Part shown: positions 18,484 to 25,970 of the stretch, in pieces
How the letters are laid out: every line of letters begins with the position of its first letter
Numbering within the stretch: the stretch's first letter is position 1
NCBI GenBank assembly: GCA_026693065.1
Contig: JAPLNA010000259.1
Span: 1 to 37,905, forward strand
Length of the DNA stretch: 37,905 nt
Direction of reading: 5' to 3'
Source of the DNA: Planctomycetota bacterium
GTDB lineage: Bacteria > Planctomycetota > Phycisphaerae > SM23-33
Notes under the pieces: model-generated
Seen by the model: only the letters and a program-made list of their open reading frames with translations
What the model was told of the DNA's origin: nothing
Databases searched by the model: none
Translations under genes and position numbers: made by a program

Positions 18484-19479
18484 ATGATCAGAAAGAACGT
18501 CAATTACGGCATGGCGATGCATGAGTGGGGCAACCTTCTGGATAGTGGTGCTCTGCCTGGTGACCAGGAGGCGATGGCAAAGTCACATCTGGCTGGCCTG
18601 AAGGCCGAGAAGAACATGGCCTATTACCTGGACGCCAGCTTCGGCCAGGACCCGGACCTGATGGTCTTCAACAACCTCCAGTTCGCACACGGAGGTCAGA
18701 CGGCCCAGATCGATCATCTGGTGCTGTCCCGCTGGAGCGCCTATTTCATCGAGACCAAGAGCGCCGCCCACAAGATCAACATCAATCCTCATGGCGAATG
18801 GGCGCGAGTGTATGGCCGCCGGTATATAAACTTCGAGTCGCCGGTGGAGCAGAGTAAGCGGCACGAGGAGCTCCTCTTTAGCCTGTTGGCCTCGCGCCTT
18901 CCGGAGTTCATGGGCAAGATGCTGGGGATGCAACTTACCTTCCGCACGGTCATTGACACTCACCATCTGGTGGCCGTCTCGGTCGAGACGGCCATCCAGG
19001 GGCGCGGCAGAAAGGCCATGGAGCCCCACCTGCGAAAACTGGACCAGATTCCGTCCATGATCGGCGAGAACCACAAGGCCGTGCGGTCCAGCCTGTTGGG
19101 CAGCGTGTTCGCCGAGATGCGGGACGGCAAGACCAAGAAACGTCAACCGGCCTTCTCCGAGAAGGAACTGGAGGGTTGCTGCCAGATCCTCCTTCAGGCC
19201 GACATCAGCCAGACGCCCCTGGAGAAGGTCCACGCCTTCATCGAATCTCTCCCGCGGGAGGCCGCCGCGCTCCGCGATGCGGAACCCGAGCCCGAGGTCG
19301 AGTCCTCGCCGGCGATTGGTTCGCCCGCTACGGTCGCAAAGGCGCCCACGCCGCCCGCATGCCCGAAATGCGGCAGCCCCATGGCCCTGCGAACCGCTGC
19401 CCGCGGCGACCGAGCCGGAAAACAATTCTTCGGATGCACGAAATACCCCAAGTGCAAGAGTATCATCAATCTGGACTGA
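18484..19479 (+). CDS. NERD (nuclease-related) domain protein with C-terminal topoisomerase-type C4 zinc finger
   Basis: FNNLQFAHGGQTAQIDHLVLSRWSAYFIETKSAAHKI...NFESPVEQSKRHEELL (NERD pattern); CPKCGSPMALRTAARGDRAGKQFFGCTKYPKCKSIINLD (C4 zinc finger). Confidence 0.85.
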   Translation: MIRKNVNYGMAMHEWGNLLDSGALPGDQEAMAKSHLAGLKAEKNMAYYLDASFGQDPDLMVFNNLQFAHGGQTAQIDHLVLSRWSAYFIETKSAAHKININPHGEWARVYGRRYINFESPVEQSKRHEELLFSLLASRLPEFMGKMLGMQLTFRTVIDTHHLVAVSVETAIQGRGRKAMEPHLRKLDQIPSMIGENHKAVRSSLLGSVFAEMRDGKTKKRQPAFSEKELEGCCQILLQADISQTPLEKVHAFIESLPREAAALRDAEPEPEVESSPAIGSPATVAKAPTPPACPKCGSPMALRTAARGDRAGKQFFGCTKYPKCKSIINLD

Positions 19480-19542
19480 CAAGGCTGTTCCGCCCGATGG
19501 CGGGCGGGTGGCCGAGCCGATGGCCAGAGGAGTGTTTGCCGA

Positions 19543-20493
19543 ATGAGTGGCAAGAGATACGTGGACGTGTTTCACCCGCGGCGGGAATTGGGGCGGACGG
19601 GGTTCAGGGCGACTGCCGTGGGGATTGGGGATATTGCCGACCGGGCTGTGCCGCTGGAGGCGTGCGTGGCGACGCTGCGGAGGGCGCTGGAGGCGGGGAT
19701 GAACGTGATCGACACGGCCCCAGGGTATGAGGCCGGGTATGGCGAGCAGATGGTGGGCCAGGCCGTCCGGGAACACGGGCGGGAGAAGGTGTTCGTGATC
19801 GACAAGGTCGACCACCTGCACGAGCCGGTGGCTCCGCAGGTGGAGGCGAGCCTGCGGACGCTGGGGCTGGAGGCGGCCGACGGGTTCTTGTTTCACGCGG
19901 TTTCGCAGGTGGCCGACTGGCGGAGGATCGCCTCCCCGGGCGGGGGGATGGAGCAGTTGGACGCCTGCCGGCGGCAGGGGCGATGCCGGTTCGTGGGGCT
20001 TTCCACCCACCATCCCGACGTCGCCCGCGAGGCCGTCGAGTCGGGCCTGTGCGATCTGATCCTGCTCCCGATCGGCCCGTGGGTGGACCGGCGGTACACC
20101 GACGAGGTTCTTCCGCTGGCGAAGGCCCGCGGGATCGGCACGTTTACGATGAAGACATTCGCGGCAGGCAAGCTGATCTGCGACACGAGCGGGTACGGCA
20201 AGCCGCTGGCCCATCGTCCGCGGGGGAAACTCTCCTCCGGCGGGTCCGACGAGGCCGGCGCCCCGGCCCTGCCGCGGCTGAGCGTCCGCGAGTGCGTGCA
20301 CTACACCCTCAGTTGGGACGCCGACGTGTCGCTGCTGGGCATGAGTTTCCCCAACGAGCAGGATCCGGCCTTTGAGGCCGTGCTGGACTTCCCCGGCCCG
20401 CTGCCGGCGGTGGCGATGGCGGACATCCGCACCCGTGCCCTGGCGGCGGTGGAGGGCAAGGGCACCAGCTGGTGGGACCCGCCGCGGGACTGA
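19543..20493 (+). CDS. Aldo/keto reductase family protein
   Basis: RRELGRTGFRATAVGIGDIADR...LRRALEAGMNVIDTAPGYEAGYGEQMVGQAVREHGREKVFVIDKVDHLHEPVAPQVEASLRTLGLEAADGFLFHAV. Confidence 0.9.
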   Translation: MSGKRYVDVFHPRRELGRTGFRATAVGIGDIADRAVPLEACVATLRRALEAGMNVIDTAPGYEAGYGEQMVGQAVREHGREKVFVIDKVDHLHEPVAPQVEASLRTLGLEAADGFLFHAVSQVADWRRIASPGGGMEQLDACRRQGRCRFVGLSTHHPDVAREAVESGLCDLILLPIGPWVDRRYTDEVLPLAKARGIGTFTMKTFAAGKLICDTSGYGKPLAHRPRGKLSSGGSDEAGAPALPRLSVRECVHYTLSWDADVSLLGMSFPNEQDPAFEAVLDFPGPLPAVAMADIRTRALAAVEGKGTSWWDPPRD

Positions 20494-20564
20494 CCTTGCG
20501 CAGGGGGCGATCTGGACGCGGTAGACGGCTTCCTGGCCGTTCCAGCCGCGGCCGAAACCGTCCT

Positions 20565-22235
20565 TCAGGATGCCGATCGTACGGCGATACGCCCCGTCTC
20601 GCCGGGCAGAGGGCGGTTGTGCCTGGCTCCGGGGCGGGCGTACCAGAACGTGCCGGCCGCGTACGTCGTCGGGATATTCCCGTTCTCGGAGGCCTCCATG
20701 TCCATCTTCAGCGCCGTCCGGAACGGGATCGCGTCCAGCAGGCGCTCGCGGGAGACCGTCTGATGCCCGGCCCAGTTGGCTTTTCCTCGCCCATCGCGGC
20801 CGGGGGCGGACAGGAAGGGCGAATTCCAGAAATTGGCCATCCCCCACGCATAGCCGTAGTAATCCTCCGTCCCCGTGCCCAGGTGCGAGGGGAACGCCTC
20901 GCCGTCGACGTACACCCGCTCGTCCCCCTCGCCGTACCAGCACGCGCCGGCGTTGAAGACGCTCAGCGTGTCGGCCACGTACACCCCGTCGCCGGCGATC
21001 TCGATGTAGTTCCAGTCGCTGGGCCGCTCGGGCGAGCCCAGCCGCCAGTTGGCGTGGAACAGCATGGAGCGATCGTCCCACGTCCAGTGGCCGGCCCGGG
21101 CCGTCATGGCGGCCTGCACATCGGTCTTCCCCGTGTTCCAGAGCTGCACGCGGGCGCCGGACTGGTAGGGCATCACGAAGTAGCAGGAGAATCGCCCGTT
21201 GGCTTCCACCTGGCGATTGCGATTCCAGTGCGGGCGGATGAACACGCCGTCGGCGACCGGCTTGGCCGGATGAGCGTCCTTGTCGAAGTACCCGCCGCCG
21301 AAGAACTCTGACACCGGGCACCAGACGGTATCCTCGCCGTCGAACGTCATCGCGACGAAGAGACGGCGAAGGGCCTCCGGCTCGACGGTCGGGGGCAGCT
21401 CCACGACGAACTCGCGGATCGCGCCCGGCCCGGCGGGCAGATCGACGGCCAGCGACTGTCCCGGCTTGACGGCGCCGGTGGCCTTCTCTTCCCGCCCTCC
21501 CTGGACGCTCGAGGGGGGGTTCGAGAGAACTTCGCCGGCGGCCTTCCGTTCCGCCCGCACGGCGTCATACCGGGCTTGCGTGAACGACTCCACCGCCGTG
21601 CCCGGTTCGTAGCTCCGGTAGTTGATGATGTAGTAGAACACGGTGTACCCGGGCGGAGTCGTGGCCGTCGCGTGCGTTTCGATGGTGATCTTGCAGCCTT
21701 TGGCATACGGGATGGGGAAGTACAGGTCGCCGGCCATCTGGCGGTAGCCTTCGGGCAGTCCGATCTGATGTCCCTGCGGGCGGCCGTCCTTGTCGACGGT
21801 GTCCTTTTCGTCGGAGGCGATGAACGAGAAGGGTTCCTCGAAAATCCCCCGCCCGCTGACCAGGTTCGAGAAGTCTCCCTGAAGGGCGGGCGTATCGGCC
21901 CCGTCGAGGTAGAAGCGGATCGTCATCTTGGGGGTTTCGTTGCCGAAATCCAGCGGCTTCCAGATCCGGGTGACGCACCCCGGGCCGGCGTCTTCCATGA
22001 TGACGTACTCGGTCCGCCCGCCGACCTTCTCCTCCCGCAGGTAGTGGTTGTAATCGTGGTTGTTCCACCAGGAGGGCGTGCCCAGCACCTGGGTTCGGTC
22101 CCAACTGCTGGCCTGCTTGCAGAGGTAGGGCGGGCTGGGCCTGCGGGCCAGGGCGTCGCGGTCGACCATCTCCGCCAGGAGCGACCGCATGCTCACCGGC
22201 CGATTCTCGGGCGACAGGTTTCGCGAAATCCGCAT
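20565..22235 (-). CDS. DUF2961 / GH172-type protein; possible frameshift near its 3' end
   Basis: WWNNHDYNHYLREEKVGGRTEYVIMEDAGPGCVTRIWKP, KMTIRFYLDGADTPALQGDF, GHWTWDDRSMLFHANWRLG, DYYGYAWGMANFWNSPF, GTFWYARPGARHNRP. Start chosen at 22235 (22259 also possible). Confidence 0.85.
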   Translation of the reverse strand: MRISRNLSPENRPVSMRSLLAEMVDRDALARRPSPPYLCKQASSWDRTQVLGTPSWWNNHDYNHYLREEKVGGRTEYVIMEDAGPGCVTRIWKPLDFGNETPKMTIRFYLDGADTPALQGDFSNLVSGRGIFEEPFSFIASDEKDTVDKDGRPQGHQIGLPEGYRQMAGDLYFPIPYAKGCKITIETHATATTPPGYTVFYYIINYRSYEPGTAVESFTQARYDAVRAERKAAGEVLSNPPSSVQGGREEKATGAVKPGQSLAVDLPAGPGAIREFVVELPPTVEPEALRRLFVAMTFDGEDTVWCPVSEFFGGGYFDKDAHPAKPVADGVFIRPHWNRNRQVEANGRFSCYFVMPYQSGARVQLWNTGKTDVQAAMTARAGHWTWDDRSMLFHANWRLGSPERPSDWNYIEIAGDGVYVADTLSVFNAGACWYGEGDERVYVDGEAFPSHLGTGTEDYYGYAWGMANFWNSPFLSAPGRDGRGKANWAGHQTVSRERLLDAIPFRTALKMDMEASENGNIPTTYAAGTFWYARPGARHNRPLPGETGRIAVRSAS

Positions 22236-22321
22236 TCTGCCATTCTCCCTTGCCTCCATGGCCGGGCAAGTGTTTTCTTGGGGCATGACCGTGTTCGCGG
22301 AGCGAGGGAGGCTGAATTCGC

Positions 22322-22349
22322 TTGTTGAAACCCCCCGGCCCGGTAGAAT
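22322..22349 (+). promoter_or_regulatory. Putative sigma70-like promoter: TTGTTG - 16 bp - TAGAAT
   Basis: Sequence match only, in the divergent intergenic region upstream of the lipoprotein gene at 22386. Confidence 0.25.
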
Positions 22350-22385
22350 CGTGAACGTCGCCGACGACCGGACTCCATCGGCGCA

Positions 22386-23888
22386 TTGAAGGCGTGGGTC
22401 GTGAAGAACCTGTCGCATAACCTCATCGTTGCTGTTGCCTGCATGGCGATGCCCGGCTGCCTCAGCCGGCAGGAGGAACGCGGGATGGACACCGGAAGCG
22501 AGATTTCCTCGGAGATCCAGGCCGGATTCTATACGCCCGGCAGAACGGGCGGGTTGTGGGACACCTGGGCCTGTTACCATGAAGGGAAGTATTATCTCTT
22601 CTATGTGGCCGGGCCCCCGGGCAAAAACGATCCGAGGATCCCGCCAGGCTACTTGAAGGAATGGAACAGTTTCGAGTTGGCCACGTCGGACGACGGCGTT
22701 CATTGGAAGCAATACGGAACGGTCGCCCGGTGCAGGAAGAACACCTCGATGGGCTCCGGCCACATCTGGAAATCCCCGGACTTTGCCCGGGATCGCACCT
22801 GGATCATGAACTACTCCGAATTCTTCGGCGAGGGCGAGGACTACTGGAGCCACGTTAAGCACTTCCACGGCCAGGATATCATCTTCCTCACGTCGACCGA
22901 TCTTCTTCACTGGACGAAAGTCGACGACGCGTTCCGTTTCGGTGCAGACGGCCGCTGGTATAAGGAAAAGGGGCGATGGGATTCCATGGACGTTCTTCCG
23001 CGCCCGGACGGTTCGCTCTACGCCTACTTCACGGCCGAGCCGGTGCCCGAGACGCTCAACTACAAGGCCTGCTGTGCCGTGGGATTTGCCCAGAGCAAGG
23101 ACGGGCTGAAGTGGGAGGCCCTGCCTCCCTTGCCGGGTGAAACCCATGGAGAGCTCGGCGGCATCGAGACGATCGGAACCAGGTACTACATGACCATTGG
23201 CGCGGGCGAGATATTTGTCGCCGACAAGCCGGAGGGCCCCTTCCTGCGCCAGAAGAAGAATCCGAACATGCTCGGGGACAGTGCCGCCTATTATTCACGG
23301 TTCTTCCACACTGCCCCCGGCGGCCCGCTGGTCCACAGCTTCTACATGCAGGGAGTTTCCTATTCTACCCCCTTCAAGGCGGTCGACGTCGATGCCGAGG
23401 GAATACTGCGGCTCACATGGTGGAAAGGGAATGACAAGCTCAAGGAGCGAGAGGTCCCCGCCCCGTTTGCCGCCGAGTCGTCCGGGTCTCGGTTCGTTCG
23501 ATTCCTGCAGCCGACGCTCCATCTGGACGCCGCCTGGGTCGTTGAAGCTTCGCTGGCCCTGCCCGAAGACAACACGCCGACGGGCTTCTATCTCGACAGC
23601 GGCGACGGCGCCGGACAAGTCGTGCTGTTCACGCGGCAGGGGACAACCTTCGGCAGCGTCGCCCTGGATGGCTCGGGGAGAAGTGACGGAGCCCTGCTGA
23701 CCCGCGACCTGGATTGGGGCCCCCAGGTGAAGGTGCGTCTGCTCATGAAGAAGGACATCATTGAAATCTACGTTAACGATTACCTGATGAACAGCAAACG
23801 GATGAAATGTAACGGCAGGATCGGCGTGGTCGGCAAGGCTGACCCGGCCGCCGTAAGGGATATCAAGGTGTGGACGGAAAAGCGATGA
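22386..23888 (+). CDS. Lipoprotein with GH43/GH32-like five-bladed beta-propeller and C-terminal beta-sandwich
   Basis: Lipobox-like VAVACMAMPGC; GLWDTWACYHEGKYYLFYVAG, FELATSDDGVHWKQYG, GSGHIWKSPDFARDRTWIMNYSE, FLTSTDLLHWTKVD; C-terminal EIYVNDYLMNSKRMKCNGRIGVVG (GH32C-like). Confidence 0.75.
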   Translation: MKAWVVKNLSHNLIVAVACMAMPGCLSRQEERGMDTGSEISSEIQAGFYTPGRTGGLWDTWACYHEGKYYLFYVAGPPGKNDPRIPPGYLKEWNSFELATSDDGVHWKQYGTVARCRKNTSMGSGHIWKSPDFARDRTWIMNYSEFFGEGEDYWSHVKHFHGQDIIFLTSTDLLHWTKVDDAFRFGADGRWYKEKGRWDSMDVLPRPDGSLYAYFTAEPVPETLNYKACCAVGFAQSKDGLKWEALPPLPGETHGELGGIETIGTRYYMTIGAGEIFVADKPEGPFLRQKKNPNMLGDSAAYYSRFFHTAPGGPLVHSFYMQGVSYSTPFKAVDVDAEGILRLTWWKGNDKLKEREVPAPFAAESSGSRFVRFLQPTLHLDAAWVVEASLALPEDNTPTGFYLDSGDGAGQVVLFTRQGTTFGSVALDGSGRSDGALLTRDLDWGPQVKVRLLMKKDIIEIYVNDYLMNSKRMKCNGRIGVVGKADPAAVRDIKVWTEKR

Positions 23889-23903
23889 GGCGGTGTACGT
23901 TTT

Positions 23904-23917
23904 CCGACTGACGCCCG
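23904..23917 (+). repeat. Direct repeat copy 1: CCGACTGACGCCCG
   Basis: 13/14 match to 28114-28127, same strand. Confidence 0.6.
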
Positions 23918-24020
23918 TTGAGAAGCCACAGGCTGGCCCTCCGCTTCAGATCGGGGTAGTTGGGCCTGCCGCAGGCAAGACCATCGCACCTCGTTCAGCA
24001 ACCTTGGGCTGGTCGCCGGA

Positions 24021-25742
24021 CTAATGGAAATTGAACGGTAGAACCGCCTCAAGCAGTCCCAACGGGTTTCCGACTTGATTGCAGGCGGCCCTGAGGGCGG
24101 ATACTTGGGTCGCGGCTAGAGGCAATTCCCGTTCCAGCGCGTCCAATTCGGCGGCCAGGTTATCCCACGTGCGTCCCCACCACCGGCCGACAACCCCGAG
24201 GGTCGCCCCGATCAGGCGGACGGTCGGGCCCTGGTCCTGGGCGAAGGCCAATTGCCACGCGTTATCCAATCGCTCGGCTGCCGATACGGAGTCGGTCGGC
24301 CGCAACAACAAGGCTCGGTAGGCTTCAATGAGTTCCCACGGATGCCCCTCGCCGCAATCCCACTGTGCAGCGGTCGCCAGATAGCGTTTCCGGTCGTCGG
24401 GCGTCCCTCTTTTGAGCAGGAATCGCAGGAGGAGATGATGGGCGTATTTGTCCTTGTTGTCGGCATGTGGGGCCAGAGACGCCAGGGCCTGGTCCATCGG
24501 CCCCGTCACCGCCTCCAGACAGGCACGTGCCGATTCCGTCGTACAGTTCTCGTCGTCCATGGCCGCAATCGCCAGGTAGGCGCCTGTCTGTTTCCGCTCG
24601 GCCGCGGCCAGGGCCGGATCGGACAACTCCCCAAAAGCCTCCATTGCCTTGCGAAACCTGGTCTGCGATTCCGCCGCATCGCCCAGAAACGCCGACACTT
24701 GCCCAAGTGAGCTTTGCGCCCTGGCGTACATCTGCAGGCCCGGCACGTATCTTGGCACTTCGGCCCAGCGGCCCAGCGTGGCGGCGGCCCCTGCAAAGTC
24801 AAAGCGATTCATGGCGGCCACCGCCAGGTGCAGATCGACATAACACACCATCGCCGGATCCTCATCGAAGAGACGATCCGAGAGCTGGCGGATATCCGCC
24901 TGCCAGGCCGGCTCGACGGCCCCCCGATGATTGGCGGCCGCCAACTGGCTGGTCAGAAATGCCAGCCGGACCTTCGGGGGCAAGACTTGGCCGGCGGGCT
25001 GGCAGCTTGCCAGCCAGGACAGTTCCCGCCCCAGCACGTCCAGGTCGACGGCCTTGCTTTCCAGATGCTCCCGCGCCGCCGCCAGGTATCCCTGCCACAA
25101 AGTCCCATCGTGCAGGCAGGCCTGGCGGACCTGGTCCAGCAAGGCTGCCGCGACGCTCCCGGGTTCACTGAATTCCCCAGAGGTCACGACGTCTCGCCAC
25201 GGCGCCGGCGCCAACCGGCCTCGCAGGCCCAGAACGTCCCATGCGGATCGTAGGGTTCGGCTGTCGGTATCCATGAGGCAACGGCCCGGAAGCCCGCTCC
25301 GCTTGAGCCGCTCCCGGGATGTGGCAGTCGGACTTCCCCACGAATACGCCACCAGATCGGCGTATCCGATAACGGGGTGTCCCCCTTTGCTGACCGGGTG
25401 AATGGCCATTGCGATCCGGGAAGCCCGGGCCGGGTCAACCTCGGCCAATTGCCGCAGAATCTCGCTTCGGACCGGTTCCCAGTGATGACTGAACGTGGGT
25501 TGGCCTCGGCATTCCAGGAACACATCGATCGACGTGGCCCCGTCCAGCGGCAGTAACCGAAGCACCCAGTGAACCAGTTCGATGACCCCGGCCGTCCACC
25601 GGTCGCCAGGGACTGGAGCGAGGCTGTCCACGGTGATTCCGAGAACTCCCGTGCCGCTGTCCAGCAGCGACTGCAGGGCTTTGTCCACCTTGTCGGCGGA
25701 ACTCACATCCACGCAGTGAAAGCCCGTCCCCATGTCCGACAA
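24021..25742 (-). CDS. TPR-like helical-repeat protein with RNase-H-like (DUF3800-reminiscent) N-terminal region; TTG start or ATG at 25733
   Basis: 573-aa frame; N-terminal GVLGITVDSLAP...SIDVFLECRGQ...RIAMAIHPVSKGGHPVIGYADLVAYSWGS; C-terminal TPR-like LQMYARAQSSLGQVSAFLGDAAESQTRFRKAMEAFGEL. Confidence 0.7.
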   Translation of the reverse strand: MSDMGTGFHCVDVSSADKVDKALQSLLDSGTGVLGITVDSLAPVPGDRWTAGVIELVHWVLRLLPLDGATSIDVFLECRGQPTFSHHWEPVRSEILRQLAEVDPARASRIAMAIHPVSKGGHPVIGYADLVAYSWGSPTATSRERLKRSGLPGRCLMDTDSRTLRSAWDVLGLRGRLAPAPWRDVVTSGEFSEPGSVAAALLDQVRQACLHDGTLWQGYLAAAREHLESKAVDLDVLGRELSWLASCQPAGQVLPPKVRLAFLTSQLAAANHRGAVEPAWQADIRQLSDRLFDEDPAMVCYVDLHLAVAAMNRFDFAGAAATLGRWAEVPRYVPGLQMYARAQSSLGQVSAFLGDAAESQTRFRKAMEAFGELSDPALAAAERKQTGAYLAIAAMDDENCTTESARACLEAVTGPMDQALASLAPHADNKDKYAHHLLLRFLLKRGTPDDRKRYLATAAQWDCGEGHPWELIEAYRALLLRPTDSVSAAERLDNAWQLAFAQDQGPTVRLIGATLGVVGRWWGRTWDNLAAELDALERELPLAATQVSALRAACNQVGNPLGLLEAVLPFNFH

Positions 25743-25766
25743 CGCCTCGATGAGGATTGGCGGATC

Positions 25767-25970
25767 GTGATCGATTTGAAGGCTGGGGATGGCGGGACTC
25801 TATCGGTCGAGTCCGTGCGGGTCGGGCTCCTGCCGGCCCCCCAGAACCCCGATTACCCCGGGCGATGGGTCCTGGACCTGGCTGACTACGCTCCCAGCCT
25901 ACGCCTGCGGACCCTCGATGAGGCGGTGGTTGTCCAGTTCCACGACGGGCCGAGGGTGAAACTACTGTGA
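25767..25970 (+). CDS. Small (67 aa) uncharacterised beta-rich protein, GTG start
   Basis: IDLKAGDGGTLSVESVRVGLLPAPQNPDYPGRWVLDLADYAPSLRLRTLDEAVVVQFHDGPRVKLL; stop overlaps the next GTG start (GTGA at 25967-25970), suggesting translational coupling. Confidence 0.5.
   Translation: MIDLKAGDGGTLSVESVRVGLLPAPQNPDYPGRWVLDLADYAPSLRLRTLDEAVVVQFHDGPRVKLL

Noticed and set aside
18583-21321. 912-aa minus-strand ORF
   Set aside because: Crosses the NERD and aldo/keto reductase genes in antisense. Only the short stretch around 20500-20590 looks coding and is reported separately.
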